A stretch of DNA of 64,000 nucleotides, taken from contig NZ_JAEPBG010000008.1 of NCBI RefSeq assembly GCF_016632335.1, positions 62,001 to 126,000 of the forward strand. The letters are read 5' to 3'. Positions 8,477 through 17,816 of this stretch are shown piece after piece. Position numbers and translations under genes: made by a program. Origin of the DNA: Noviherbaspirillum pedocola. Lineage in GTDB: Bacteria > Pseudomonadota > Gammaproteobacteria > Burkholderiales > Burkholderiaceae_D. The notes under the pieces were generated by a model, which was not told where the DNA came from, did not search any database, and saw nothing but the letters and a program-made list of their open reading frames with translations. Position 1 is the first letter of the stretch. Each line of letters opens with the position of its first letter.

Positions 8477-10738
8477 TCACACCACCCTGCGCAGGCCGGG
8501 CGCGGCGCCGTGCTCGGCGATCTTGGACATCACCCGCTCGCGCTGGCGCAGACGCGCCGCGTCGTGCAGCATGCGCCCGGCCCAGCGGTAGACGTTGAAG
8601 TCGCGCACCAGCATGCGCATGCTGCGCATGCGTTCGGCCTGCTCGGCCGCCGGCATCATGAGGCCGCGATACAGCGCCTCTGCGCCCTGTTCGATGTGAT
8701 AGGGATTGATGATCAGCGCCGCGTGCAGCTCCATTGCCGCGCCGGTGAATTGCGATAGCACCAGCGCGCCGCGTTCATCATCGCGCGCGGCAATGAATTC
8801 CTTGGCTACCAGGTTCATGCCGTCGTGCAGGCTCGTGACCATGCAGACTTCGGCGGCGCGGTAATAGCGGTTCACCGCTTCATGCTCATGGTGCTCGGCC
8901 TTCAACACGATGGGCAGGTAGCCGCCGCTGCCGAAGCGGACGTTGATCCGCTGCACCAGGCTGCGCACCCGGGCTTCGAAGTTCTGGTATTCATCCAGCG
9001 AGGAGCGGCTCGGGGCGGCGATCTGCACGAAGGTGAAGCGGCCCACCATTTCCGGATAACGCTCGAGCATGCGCTCGACTGCCTGAAAGCGTTCGAGGAT
9101 GCCCTTGGTGTAGTCGAGACGATCCACGCCGATGCCCAGCAGATGGTCCGGCGCCAGGCCGAGCTCGCGCCGGATGGCGGCGCGGCAGGCTGGCACGCTA
9201 TCGGTCTGTGCCTCGGCTTCCGGCCAGGCGATGGAGATCGGATAGCTCTGCACCTGCGTGAGCTTGCCGCCGTAGGAAATCGTCGACGCTTCTTCCTCGA
9301 TGCGGGTCTCGAGATAGCGGTCCACCGTGTCCATGAAGTTGCGCCGGTGCAGCGGCGTGTGGAAGCCCAGGATGGTGCTGCCGAGCATGCCCTCGAGGAT
9401 CTCGGCGCGCCACGGGCAGATGCCGAAGGATTCCGAGTTCGGCCAGGGTATGTGCCAGAAGGTGATGATGGTCGCGCGCGGCAGGCGCTCGCGCACCATG
9501 CGCGGCAGCAGCGCGAAGTGATAGTCCTGCACCAGCACCACCGGGTCTTCGGTGCGCGCCTCGGCCACCACCGCATCGGCGAAGCGGCGGTTCACCGCCA
9601 CATACTGTTCCCAGTCGGAGGAACGGAAGATCGGCCGCACATGGGCGATATGGCACAGCGGCCACATGCCTTCATTGGCAAAGCCGTAGTAATAGCCCTG
9701 CTCCTCCTCCTTGCTGAGCCAGACGCGGCGCAACGTATAGGACGAATGGCCCGGCGGCACCGGCACGCGGCCGTGCGCATCGACGACGTCGCGGTCGGCG
9801 TTGCCGGCCCCGTGCGCAATCCAGGTGCCCGAGCAGGCGCGCATCACCGCCTCCACCGCAGTCACAAGGCCGCTGGCGGGACGGCGCACTTCCACGCCTT
9901 CCGGCGTCTTCACATGAATGTAGGGCTCGCGGTTGGACACCACCAGCACCTCGTCGCCTGCCAGTTCGTTGTGCAGCAGCGCGCGCAGCTTGTCCGGCGC
10001 GGACACCTTCGCGTCGTCGTCGCTCAGCCGTTCGCGCTGGTATTCATTGAGCAGCGCGCGCAGGTCGCCGATCAGGGGTAGCATCTCCGGCGAAGCAGTG
10101 AAGCCGGCGCGCTGGGCGATGCCGCCGCGCAGCACGCCGCGCACGCCGTCGAGCCAGCCGCGCCAGCTGATGCGCGCGATGACCACGGTGATCAGTGAAA
10201 TCGCCACGCCGAGCGCCAGGAATACCGACATCACGTATTTGCGTGTGTCGGCGCTGCGGCGCTCGATGAAGCTCATGTCGTGTACCAGGATCAGCTTGCC
10301 CAGCGCTTCGCCTTCGCGCTGCAGCGTGCTCACGGTCACATGCACCGCGCCCTGCGGCAAATCGACCAGGCGGCCGCCGGCGCGGCCCGGCGCGGCGTCG
10401 CGCGCGCAGCCCAGCGACTTCGGCCAGGTCGCGGTCTTGTAGATCAGCTCGCCGCGGGGATCGCAAAAGCCGAGCGCGAACAGGCGCTCGTCGAGGATGG
10501 CGCGGTCGAAGAGCTGCATGATCTTCCTCTTCGCCTTCTGCGGCACATAGTCCTGCAACGGATCCTCCAGCGTGGCCGCCAGCGTCGCAGAACGCAGGTC
10601 GAGGTCGCGCATGAACCAGCGCAGGTTCAGCTGGTCCATCAGCGGCACCGAGGAATAGGCGAAGGCGCCGAGCACCAGCAGCAGCGGCAATACGAAGCGC
10701 AGGGTCATGCGCAGCGAGGTCAAGGGCGGTCGCATCAT
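8477..10738 (-). CDS. otsA: Membrane-anchored trehalose-6-phosphate synthase with an N-terminal sensor-like module
   Basis: 753 residues; ordinary OtsA is about 460-490. The GT20 synthase domain starts near residue 262 ([11 protein letters not shown]) and includes [13 protein letters not shown] (UDP-glucose/phosphate binding) and [11 protein letters not shown]. The extra N-terminus has a membrane segment (about 13-31), a predicted periplasmic domain of about 135 residues, a second membrane segment (about 168-190) and a linker of about 70 residues, an architecture more usual in sensor kinases. Start: the double ATG at 10738/10735 follows GGGGGA and comes one nt after the MscS stop. The longer upstream frame is out-of-frame MscS sequence. 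Synthase function is near certain; sensing by the N-terminus is inferred. Confidence 0.95.
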   Translation of the reverse strand: MMRPPLTSLRMTLRFVLPLLLVLGAFAYSSVPLMDQLNLRWFMRDLDLRSATLAATLEDPLQDYVPQKAKRKIMQLFDRAILDERLFALGFCDPRGELIYKTATWPKSLGCARDAAPGRAGGRLVDLPQGAVHVTVSTLQREGEALGKLILVHDMSFIERRSADTRKYVMSVFLALGVAISLITVVIARISWRGWLDGVRGVLRGGIAQRAGFTASPEMLPLIGDLRALLNEYQRERLSDDDAKVSAPDKLRALLHNELAGDEVLVVSNREPYIHVKTPEGVEVRRPASGLVTAVEAVMRACSGTWIAHGAGNADRDVVDAHGRVPVPPGHSSYTLRRVWLSKEEEQGYYYGFANEGMWPLCHIAHVRPIFRSSDWEQYVAVNRRFADAVVAEARTEDPVVLVQDYHFALLPRMVRERLPRATIITFWHIPWPNSESFGICPWRAEILEGMLGSTILGFHTPLHRRNFMDTVDRYLETRIEEEASTISYGGKLTQVQSYPISIAWPEAEAQTDSVPACRAAIRRELGLAPDHLLGIGVDRLDYTKGILERFQAVERMLERYPEMVGRFTFVQIAAPSRSSLDEYQNFEARVRSLVQRINVRFGSGGYLPIVLKAEHHEHEAVNRYYRAAEVCMVTSLHDGMNLVAKEFIAARDDERGALVLSQFTGAAMELHAALIINPYHIEQGAEALYRGLMMPAAEQAERMRSMRMLVRDFNVYRWAGRMLHDAARLRQRERVMSKIAEHGAAPGLRRVV

Positions 10739-10739
10739 G

Positions 10740-11804
10740 TCATTCCCCCATGGCAGCTTGTGCACGCGGCGCGCTCTGGTTGAGATACAGCACGCGCGTA
10801 GGCCGGGCGAAGACGACGCCGCGCGCGCGGAGCTCGCGCAGCAGCTCGAGATTGATGTGCTGCTGGATGTCCATGTACTTGTTGTAGTCCGGGTCAAGCA
10901 CGTAATAGACGACTTCGTACAAGAGCGCGCTTTCGCCGTAGCCCTTGAAGTGGGCACGGTCGAAGCGAGCATTGAGTTCGGGCGACGCGATGATGGCGCG
11001 CAGCAGCTGCGGCAGCGCGCGCACCTGATCTTCCTGCGTGTCATGGGCGATGCCGAACTCGAACTGCACCCGTCGCTCCTGCATGCGCTTGTAGTTGCGG
11101 ATGCGGTTCTTCAGCAATTCATTGTTGGAGATGACGATCTGCTCGCCGCCGAGGCTGCGCAGCCGCGTGGTCTTCATGCCGACGTATTCGACCGTGCCCA
11201 TGTAGCTGTCGACGACGATGAAGTCGCCGATCACGAAAGGCTTGTCCAGCGCGATCGACACCGAGGAAAAGATGTCGCCGAGGATGTTCTGCACCGCCAG
11301 CGCCACGGCGATGCCGCCGATGCCCAGGCTGGCCATCAGCGTGGTGATGTTGAAGCCGAGATTGTCCAGCACCACCAGCACCGCCAGCGACCACAGGATA
11401 ATGCGCCCGACCAGGCCGGCCAGCATCAAATGCGTGGCGGCCGAAGGGTTCGCCAGGCGCTGGCGTTCGAAGGCGCGCTCGGCCGCAACCGTGATGACCC
11501 GGTTGGCCCACAGCGCCACCTGCGCCACCAGGACCACGATCCACGCATAGTTCACGAACCGCTCCTGGCGCGGCGACAGCGCCAGCTGATCCAGGCCGGC
11601 CAGCAGGGCCGCGGCGATCATGAAGCCCAGCCGCGTCGCCATCACGATCTGCAGCGGATAGGCCAGGAAATCGAAATGCGACAGCGTCGACAGTCGGCGC
11701 AACTGCCGCGCGAGCACCATGCGCGCTATCAGCAGGATGGCGAGCGTGCCGAAGAACACGGTCGCCGCGAGCATTACGTCATACGATGGCAGGCCATTGA
11801 ACAT
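10740..11804 (-). CDS. MscS-family mechanosensitive channel, first gene of the trehalose operon
   Basis: 354 residues. About four hydrophobic segments are followed by the conserved pore/beta region: TTLMASLGIGGIAVALAVQN (pore helix), NILGDIFSSVSIALDKPF and VVDSYMGTVEYVGMKTTRLRS. MscS-type channels open under membrane tension and release solutes during hypo-osmotic shock. The start at 11804 is preceded by GGGGAGAA. The gene ends one nt before the membrane-bound trehalose synthase starts, so release of solutes and synthesis of trehalose are encoded in one transcript. Residues 1-90 are family-variable. Confidence 0.93.
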   Translation of the reverse strand: MFNGLPSYDVMLAATVFFGTLAILLIARMVLARQLRRLSTLSHFDFLAYPLQIVMATRLGFMIAAALLAGLDQLALSPRQERFVNYAWIVVLVAQVALWANRVITVAAERAFERQRLANPSAATHLMLAGLVGRIILWSLAVLVVLDNLGFNITTLMASLGIGGIAVALAVQNILGDIFSSVSIALDKPFVIGDFIVVDSYMGTVEYVGMKTTRLRSLGGEQIVISNNELLKNRIRNYKRMQERRVQFEFGIAHDTQEDQVRALPQLLRAIIASPELNARFDRAHFKGYGESALLYEVVYYVLDPDYNKYMDIQQHINLELLRELRARGVVFARPTRVLYLNQSAPRAQAAMGE

Positions 11805-12530
11805 ATCGTTCTCCCCTGTTTCTGGCTGCGGCACGAAGCCGCGCGACGCAGCGCGCCGGCATTGAATGAGCCCCGTCTTTGCGGGCGCCTGGGTCCAGGA
11901 GCCTGCGCGGCAACGGCATCGTTGCGGCAAGCGCTGGCGGTCGGCGCGCGTGGCGCGCAACCTGGTGGTCCGAACATGCGGCGAGCCGGAATTCGTCCTG
12001 TTATTCACCCTGCAGCGCCCGGCAGGACGCCCGGCGCGGCTTGCCGGCTTGTTATAGCGGGTGTGGAAGATCCGGCAAGCTCGGCCATATTGCCTCAAAA
12101 ATACATTTGCCGCAATTAAAACTAAGCGGTTCCGATCGGCGACTTGCCGCGCCAGGCAAAAGGACGCGAGCCGCGGCAACGCGTCCCTCTGTACGGCGAT
12201 GCCCTGTGCCTGGTACACGCGCATGGCGCGCGAGGGGGCCGACGCGATCAAGGTGACAGCCGCCCAGTCCTGACAACGTGCTGCATCTCCGTGTGGATGG
12301 CGGGCGGCGGGCAGGCACGGACCAGCGCTCGTGCGCTTGGCCATGCCGGCCTCCGACATCACGCTGTCCGATGTGCATATGGCCGACCTCGCGCTCCCCA
12401 TTCGCAACGCCTGCGGCAATCAGGCCCCGGCAATAGACACAGATGGCGTGGGGAAAATCCGTGGGTCGCTGACGCGTTGGCGGCGATAGGCAGAAGCGCG
12501 GTGGCAAAGCCCTGGCGCTTCCCTCCGCGC
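11805..12530. other. Long intergenic stretch upstream of mscS-otsA-otsB
   Basis: About 725 bases between two minus-strand operons. Open frames on both strands are arginine-rich shadows without ribosome sites. An AT-rich patch around 12090-12125 (AAAAATACATTTG, AATTAAAACTAAG) stands out from the GC-rich surroundings and could hold the promoter of the mscS operon, which would then have a long leader of about 280 nt. No clear -35/-10 pair can be assigned. Confidence 0.45.
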
Positions 12531-13271
12531 TCAGCCTAGCCAGGAAGACAGCATGATGAAGGCCGCAAAACCGATGGCCAGCCCCAGCGTCTGCCAGCCG
12601 CTTTCCTTCGGCCCGCCGCTCTCGTGCGCTTCCTCGATCATCTCTTCGATTGCGATGGTGGTCAGCATCCCGGCGGTGAAGGACAGCAGCGCGAACTTGA
12701 CGACGGCTGGCGCCTCGCGCACCGCGAAGTAGCCAAGCGTAGTTGCCGCCAGGATCGGCAGGGCAAAGGAGGCGGTCAGGGCCAGGCGCGCTGCCCGCCC
12801 CATGCCCGCCTTCCTGAAAGTCGCGATCGTGGCGAAGCCCTCGGGGATGTCGGCCGCTACCTGCCCCAGCGCGAGCAGCAGCGCCAGCTTGCCCGAAATG
12901 CTGGCGCTCGTGCCGATCATCACGCCGTCGCTGATCAGATCCGCCGCCACGCCGGCATAGATCATCCATGGCCCAGCGCCGCCTCCTGCCCCGCCGCTGC
13001 GGTCAACGATGGCGTTCAGCGCCGACCTGAGCCCGGCAGCGGCGGCGCCACCCGCAACGAAGGCCAGCGCGATGATCCATGGATGCGCCGTTTGCAGAGC
13101 CGTCCCCATCAATTCGATGCCGACCACGGCGAGTATGGTCCCGGCTGCGAAATGCAGCGCGAAGCCAAGCACGGACGGCGGAATCCGGACCATCTCGGCA
13201 ATTGCGCCGCCGACAAAGTTGCCGGCGGCCGGCAGGCAGGCGTAGCCGATGGCGATCCAGTATGGGCTCAT
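12531..13271 (-). CDS. ZIP-family divalent metal transporter
   Basis: 246 residues, about eight membrane segments, close to ZupT size. Family features are HFAAGTILAVVGIELM in the fourth segment (His and Glu metal ligands) and QVAADIPEGFATIATF (the D-x-P-E-G motif of ZIP transport sites). It should import Zn2+, Fe2+ or similar ions across the inner membrane. The long His-rich cytoplasmic loop of some ZIPs is replaced here by a short Gly-rich loop (SGGAGGGAG). The start at 13271 (MSPYWIAIGYA) gives the first membrane helix at once. Only a weak ribosome site (GGGGTG) is present, so the start is moderately certain. Confidence 0.85.
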   Translation of the reverse strand: MSPYWIAIGYACLPAAGNFVGGAIAEMVRIPPSVLGFALHFAAGTILAVVGIELMGTALQTAHPWIIALAFVAGGAAAAGLRSALNAIVDRSGGAGGGAGPWMIYAGVAADLISDGVMIGTSASISGKLALLLALGQVAADIPEGFATIATFRKAGMGRAARLALTASFALPILAATTLGYFAVREAPAVVKFALLSFTAGMLTTIAIEEMIEEAHESGGPKESGWQTLGLAIGFAAFIMLSSWLG

Positions 13272-13579
13272 GGGCACCCCGGTATGGAGTACATGGCCGC
13301 CCGCGCGTCGACCGGCAACATGGCCGGGTTCGTTCTGCCGCGGGCGTACCAATGGGCCGGCTTGCCCTGCCGGAAACGATGTCTTGCGTCTGCGCCGTGA
13401 CCCGGCGATGCCGCTCCATCCTCTCCACCCTGCCCGGCTTCGCGCCCGCTGTCGTGATTCATATGCCTCAACTCCATACGGATGGATCAAATGATCGGCA
13501 CGGACCCGTCCCGTCTTGCGCCGCCAGGTCCATCTCGGCCCGAGCGCATGCCGCCGCAAAGCCTGCCGCACCGTTCACC
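13272..13579. other. Intergenic stretch, no gene seen
   Basis: About 300 bases between the ZIP gene and the DUF4396 gene, both on the minus strand. No family-like frame, repeat or terminator hairpin stands out. Confidence 0.45.
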
Positions 13580-14311
13580 TCACATCTTTTCCTTCAGGCC
13601 GGCTTTCAGCAGCCACCAGTTGACCGGGTAGCTGGTGGCAAAGCCGCACAGCATGGCGATCTGCATCATGAACCAGAATTCCGGGCTGGCGACTTCCAGC
13701 TTCGTGTGCAGCAAGGTCCCGAAGATCCAGAAGTAAGCGATCGCCATGAAGCCGTACATCCCGACCTGCCACGCCGTGAGCGACAGGGTGTCGGCCTTCA
13801 CCGCGGCCCATACGCCCTGCAGGAAGCCGAGGTGGCGCATCGGTGCGATCGTGAAATACTGGAAGGCGACGCCGATCAGAAAGGCGAGGACAAAGTCCAG
13901 CACCCAGACCGCGAAGATCTTTTCGCTGAACAGGGAATGCCAGCCAAACCAGGTCGCGACCGCGGGAACGGCGAAGGCCAGCCATTCCGCGATGATGTCG
14001 CCGATGCAGCAACCGCTGCCGCAATGCGAGGCGCCCTTGGCCACCATCACGGGGAATGGCAACTGCTTGGCTGGCGGCTGCTCTCCCCGCTCCTTTGCAT
14101 CGCTCTCGACATCCTTTGCCGACAACCTGCCGTAGCGCCAGTACAGCCAGAGGGATGCGACGGTGCCGAACAGCGCCGTCACCGGCCAGACCACATCCAT
14201 GATCCACATCTTTTGCGGATGGCGCAGTACATCGACGGCAATGAACAAGGCGCAGCCGAAGCCGAGCGCAAGAAACAATAAGGACAGGACATGCAGCCAG
14301 TGCGGGGTCAC
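13580..14311 (-). CDS. DUF4396 family membrane protein
   Basis: 243 residues. Two N-terminal membrane segments (about 8-30 and 40-60), a hydrophilic linker, then four or more segments. The conserved DUF4396 motif HCGSGCCIGDIIAEW (around residues 95-110) sits at the start of the second half, with His and Cys residues that could bind metal or take part in redox chemistry. Function unknown. The start is taken as GTG at 14311, with AAGGAA six nt upstream; a TTG two codons earlier touches the ribosome site. The neighbouring ZIP transporter hints at metal handling, but this is positional only. Confidence 0.85.
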   Translation of the reverse strand: MTPHWLHVLSLLFLALGFGCALFIAVDVLRHPQKMWIMDVVWPVTALFGTVASLWLYWRYGRLSAKDVESDAKERGEQPPAKQLPFPVMVAKGASHCGSGCCIGDIIAEWLAFAVPAVATWFGWHSLFSEKIFAVWVLDFVLAFLIGVAFQYFTIAPMRHLGFLQGVWAAVKADTLSLTAWQVGMYGFMAIAYFWIFGTLLHTKLEVASPEFWFMMQIAMLCGFATSYPVNWWLLKAGLKEKM

Positions 14312-14677
14312 GTTCAATTCCTTTCACTCTGTTGGCGCTACGGCGCGATAGTCCGCCAAAACACAATTGCCGAAGCAAGCATGTTGTGTGCGGCTCAACG
14401 TTTGTATTGCTGTTGCATGATCCATGCCCGTTAACGCCCTGTGCGCGTCCGTTCACCATGCTGTTGCTGAACCCTCTCTTTCTTCACGGTCCGCTTCAAA
14501 TAGGTACTCTTCCTACAACTGCTTTTGCGCAGACGGCAATCAGTCCATGGTATGCAGCACTGGCACTTGTCCTGCGGCGGCAAACTCCCCAAGAAACGTG
14601 TATGGACAAGGCACGGCGGCCGGCAGCCCGATGCGGGACAAGGAACGGGCAGATGCGTCATTGCCAATGCCCAGCCC
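14312..14677. other. Intergenic stretch, no gene seen
   Basis: About 365 bases upstream of the DUF4396 gene and downstream of a secreted-protein gene, both minus strand. It is less GC-rich than the genes around it (for example 14360-14420), which fits a promoter for DUF4396, but no clear hexamers can be named. Confidence 0.45.
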
Positions 14678-15121
14678 TTACTTTTCGGGGAAGTAGTACA
14701 CCAGCTCCTTGGGCTCATCGCAACGTATCGTGATCGCCTTGGTCTGGACCTGTCCTCCGTGTTCGGCCCTTACCCGGTAGCTGCCGTCGGGCAGCTGGAC
14801 AAAAAGCATCGGCCCGGCGGACGACACATCGAGCATGTACTCGTCGTTCCTTCCTTGGCCTTTGTGATCGACCCGGATCTTGACATTGCTGAGGTACTCA
14901 CCACTCTTGGGCCGGACGAAGAGCAAGTGCAGGATATAGTCCTGCATCGCGGCCCTCATTGCCTGCTGCTGCGCCTCGCCGGCGCCGCCACTGACATAGC
15001 TGATGCCGTTTGGCGCCACTTGCGGCTTGACTGGAACAGCACTCTGCGCAAGCGAAAGTCGGGCGGCTCCAGTCAATGCGACCGCGCATACGACGCTTGA
15101 ACTGGGCATTGCACTGAACAT
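14678..15121 (-). CDS. Secreted hypothetical protein under a PmrA/QseB-like box
   Basis: 147 residues. A signal-like N-terminus (about residues 1-25, ending near SLAQ) is followed by a Gln-rich helix and a compact beta domain: GEYLSNVKIRVDHKGQGR, then MLFVQLPDGSYRVRAEHGG. The latter resembles the carboxypeptidase-regulatory or transthyretin-like fold in which a ligand-free beta-sandwich ends in a GxYxV strand. It is probably periplasmic. The ribosome site AAGGAGG lies 6 nt before the ATG. The promoter with CTTAA repeats at 15212-15244 points directly at it. Function unknown. Confidence 0.75.
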   Translation of the reverse strand: MFSAMPSSSVVCAVALTGAARLSLAQSAVPVKPQVAPNGISYVSGGAGEAQQQAMRAAMQDYILHLLFVRPKSGEYLSNVKIRVDHKGQGRNDEYMLDVSSAGPMLFVQLPDGSYRVRAEHGGQVQTKAITIRCDEPKELVYYFPEK

Positions 15122-15211
15122 GAAGCCCTCCTTGCCTTGACGTGGTTATGAAACAGGTTGGACATATGATGAACACGGGGCGGCGATGCTCGCGCGCCAT
15201 CCGGTACTGTC

Positions 15212-15244
15212 AATGTAGCCGGGAAGCGTTAAGCGAAATTTAAG
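15212..15244 (-). promoter_or_regulatory. PmrA/QseB-like box with a -10 hexamer upstream of the 14678-15121 gene
   Basis: On the minus strand: CTTAA (15240-15244), six bases, CTTAA (15229-15233), then exactly 11 bases, then TACATT (15212-15217) as a -10. Repeat spacing of 11 bp (one helical turn) is that of PmrA/QseB boxes, which lie over the -35 position. Predicted start of transcription is near 15205, leaving a leader of about 84 nt. The same layout recurs at 21050-21081 and 26601-26633. Confidence 0.65.
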
Positions 15245-15698
15245 GCTGCGTCACCGCGCCGAGGAGCGATGACGTCTCTTGTTCCACTCCCTTGTCGCAT
15301 TTTTCATCGGGCGTTCCGCCATGACAGAAGTGCGCGCAACGGACGTCCGGCTTCACCTTGCCCGGTTCGCTTGGAAGGACAAGGACCCGATACTGGGCCG
15401 CAGGCGCGGCGGAGATGGAGTGCGACAGGCGAATCCTGCTGCGCCTGTCACCCAGGACGAACCGAAGCTCGGCAACGGCGCAGTTGGCGCAGTCGGCCAT
15501 GCGCGTCAGAAGCGACCCGCTCAAAGGTATGCGCTGCGTGCGTATGCCTTGAATGATGCTGCTCGATACCCCCAGTCGTTGCGCAAGCTGCCGGTCCTGC
15601 TTTGCGTTGATCCGTTCGAGCAGGAATTCGAGCAGGCGGCTCGCATCGTAGGGCAGTATTGTCTGCTTTTTATGCATATCCATTCTCACAAGTGGCAT
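15240..15698 (-). CDS. Small helix-turn-helix protein
   Basis: About 152 residues. The centre (LLERINAKQDRQLAQRLGVSSSIIQ, seen in shorter pieces as QDRQLAQRLGVSSS) is a helix-turn-helix of the Cro/XRE kind: a Gln-rich first helix, AxxLGVS turn and a recognition helix with RTQRIPLSG. A basic segment (GDRRSRIRLSH) and a loosely ordered tail follow. It is probably a DNA-binding regulator. Start uncertain: 15698 has GAAGG upstream, but ATG codons at 15683 and 15677 (MDMHKKQ...) are also possible. Its stop codon overlaps the regulatory box for the next gene downstream. Confidence 0.65.
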   Translation of the reverse strand: MPLVRMDMHKKQTILPYDASRLLEFLLERINAKQDRQLAQRLGVSSSIIQGIRTQRIPLSGSLLTRMADCANCAVAELRFVLGDRRSRIRLSHSISAAPAAQYRVLVLPSEPGKVKPDVRCAHFCHGGTPDEKCDKGVEQETSSLLGAVTQP

Positions 15699-15756
15699 GA
15701 GGCCTTCTGTTGCGCTGCGCAGCCGGCGCGATGTCCATGACAGAGGCCCAGCCTGT

Positions 15757-17145
15757 TCACCGCTGCAAGGCCTCGCGCAGCTGCGCCGCGTCAGCCGATC
15801 CAACCTGCGGCTGATTATCTGCGGCAGGTTGCGGCGATCTGATCCTGGTCATCGGAAAACTGACCTCGACCCTGAGCCCGCCAATATCCGAAGCACTGAG
15901 CGCAATGCGCGCCTGATGCAGCGTGGCGATATTGCGCACGATGGCCAGCCCCAATCCGCTCCCCGGCTGACCGGCATGCCGTCCGCGGTAAAAACGCCTG
16001 AATACCTGGCAGCGTTCGGACTCGGGGATGCCCGGCCCCGAGTCGTCCAGACTCAGCAGCGCATTCCCGTCATGGCAAGCCATCCTGATGGCGACAACGC
16101 CGTGTTCCGGCGTGTAGCGGATCGCATTGTCGAGCAGGTTGCGCATCAGGATGCGCAGGCGATGCGCGTCGCCATGCACCAGCATGCTGTCCGGGGCGTC
16201 GAAACGGATGTCGATGTGCCGCTCCGTGGCATAGGCAAAGCACTCTCCGATGACGCGCCGCATTGCCTCGACGAGATCGAGGTTCTTGAACGCCGCGGTT
16301 TCTTCGTCGTGATCGGTCGAGGCTGCGGTCAGCAATTGCTCGATCAGGCGGCTGATGCGCTTGACGCCTTCGCTCAGCTCGTCGAGAGACTGCGGCCGGC
16401 TTCGCACCGCCAGTTCCTGTTCCAGCATCTCCAGCTGCAGCTGCAGCGCAGTCACCGGGGACCGCAGCTCGTGGGCGGCATCGCTGATGAAGGCGCGCTC
16501 GTTGTGAAATGCGCGGCGCAATCGTCCCAGCAGCCGGTTCAGCGCGTGCGCCACCGGCGCGACTTCGGATGGCAACCCCTGCTCGGATACCGGATCCATC
16601 GAGCGCGCATGCCGCTTCACCACCTCCCTCTCGAGGCGGCGCAAGGGCCTGAGTTCGCGACCGATGAGCCACCAGATGAAGACCACCATGGCCGGTACGA
16701 ACGCGAGCATAGGCGCCAGGCTGTCGAAGGTTGCGGCAAGCGCCAGCCGGCGGCGAATTTCCCAAGGCTGGGCTACCTGTATCACGCGATCACTACGCGG
16801 CATGCTGTAGATTCGCCAGCGCATGCCTTCGATGATGACGTCGTTGAATCCCGGATCGAGCTTCTTCGGCAAGGCGACGCCCGGATCGGAACGGTATCGG
16901 ACCGTGCCATCGGCCGAAAGGACCTGGGCCACCGTGTCGGCGGACTCGCCGATATAGAAATCCGGCTCCCAGTGTATCGATGTGCCCTTGTCGCGCAGAG
17001 TGAGCGCCGTCTGTTTCAGCTGGTAATCAAACAGTTTTTTGTTCTGGGACAGCGTTTGCTCGAAGGTCAGCCAGCCTACCAGCGCCGCGACCATGACGGT
17101 GGCCAACAGCAGGAACAGCGTCAGCCGGATCCGCAGGGACGTCAT
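15757..17145 (-). CDS. Sensor histidine kinase of a PmrB/QseC-like two-component system
   Basis: 462 residues. Two membrane segments (about 8-26 and 145-163) flank a periplasmic sensor region of about 115 residues. A HAMP-like linker follows, then the phosphoacceptor H-box ISDAAHELRSPVTALQLQL (His near residue 250) and the ATPase domain with NLLDNAIRYTPEHG (N-box), DDSGPGIPESE (G1) and GSGLGLAIVRNIA (G2). This is the QseC/PmrB/TctE class. ATGA overlap with the response regulator gene upstream means they are produced together. The periplasmic part is acidic in places, as expected for a cation sensor, but the signal cannot be read from sequence. Confidence 0.93.
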   Translation of the reverse strand: MTSLRIRLTLFLLLATVMVAALVGWLTFEQTLSQNKKLFDYQLKQTALTLRDKGTSIHWEPDFYIGESADTVAQVLSADGTVRYRSDPGVALPKKLDPGFNDVIIEGMRWRIYSMPRSDRVIQVAQPWEIRRRLALAATFDSLAPMLAFVPAMVVFIWWLIGRELRPLRRLEREVVKRHARSMDPVSEQGLPSEVAPVAHALNRLLGRLRRAFHNERAFISDAAHELRSPVTALQLQLEMLEQELAVRSRPQSLDELSEGVKRISRLIEQLLTAASTDHDEETAAFKNLDLVEAMRRVIGECFAYATERHIDIRFDAPDSMLVHGDAHRLRILMRNLLDNAIRYTPEHGVVAIRMACHDGNALLSLDDSGPGIPESERCQVFRRFYRGRHAGQPGSGLGLAIVRNIATLHQARIALSASDIGGLRVEVSFPMTRIRSPQPAADNQPQVGSADAAQLREALQR

Positions 17146-17816
17146 TGCTCCGCCTTTCCCGATCCCGGAACGAAATAGCCGACGCCGCGAAGAGTATGGA
17201 TGAAGTTCTGCCCGAGCTTTTGCCTGATCGAATGGATATGGACTGCCACGGTATTGCTGTCCACGTCGTCACCCCAGCCATACAGGCGCTCCTCGATCTG
17301 CGCCTTGGAAAGGATCGTTCCCGGCCGTCGCGTCAGCGCTTCGACAATCGCATACTCCTTCGCCGAAAGCAGGACATCTTCGCCATGGCAGCTCACACGA
17401 CGGGTATGCGTGCAGATCCGTATTCCATCGAGTTCGATGTCGGCATCGCTTCTTCCGACGCTTCGCCTCAAGGCGCAGCGTATCCGCGCCGCCAGTTCAC
17501 GCAGGCTGAAAGGCTTGACCAGGTAATCATCAGCGCCGAAGTCGAGTCCCGCGACCCGGTCGTCTACCCGATCCCGCGCCGTGACGATGATGACCGGCAT
17601 GGCGTTGCCGACGCTGCGCAACTGCTGCAGGATTTCCATGCCGCTGCGGGTCGGCAGCGCGAGATCCAGCAACAGCAGATCAAAATGCTCGCTGTCCAGG
17701 ACCTCGTTGACTGACCGGCCATCCCGCAGGTGATCCACCGCATATCCTTCGTTGCGCAGATACTGGCGGATGCTCGCCCCTATCATTGGATCATCTTCCG
17801 CAAGCAAGACCCGCAT
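17142..17816 (-). CDS. OmpR-family response regulator, PmrA/QseB-like
   Basis: 224 residues. A receiver domain (acid pair in LLAEDDPM, phosphoacceptor Asp in LLLLDLALP, Thr in IIVTARDR, Lys in DDYLVKPFS) is followed by a winged-helix DNA-binding domain. The segment EERLYGWGDDVDSNTVAVHI is characteristic of QseB, PmrA/BasR and close relatives. Those regulators bind CTTAA repeats spaced 11 bp, and such repeats occur four times nearby, one of them 272 bp upstream of this gene in the correct orientation. The kinase gene follows with a 4-nt overlap. Autoregulation is likely but inferred. Confidence 0.93.
   Translation of the reverse strand: MRVLLAEDDPMIGASIRQYLRNEGYAVDHLRDGRSVNEVLDSEHFDLLLLDLALPTRSGMEILQQLRSVGNAMPVIIVTARDRVDDRVAGLDFGADDYLVKPFSLRELAARIRCALRRSVGRSDADIELDGIRICTHTRRVSCHGEDVLLSAKEYAIVEALTRRPGTILSKAQIEERLYGWGDDVDSNTVAVHIHSIRQKLGQNFIHTLRGVGYFVPGSGKAEQ

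Noticed and set aside
10739-11044. Longer reading frame upstream of otsA (from 11044)
   Set aside because: Overlaps the MscS coding sequence in another frame; the Ser/Cys/Arg-rich sequence is a shadow.
12343-12489. 48-codon plus-strand frame (MPASDITLSDVHMADL...)
   Set aside because: Plausible composition but no ribosome site, no family and ends beside the ZIP gene; kept as intergenic.
15697-17178. Long plus-strand frame (about 490 codons) opposite the sensor kinase
   Set aside because: Mirror of the kinase gene; residue bias typical of antisense frames, no start signal.
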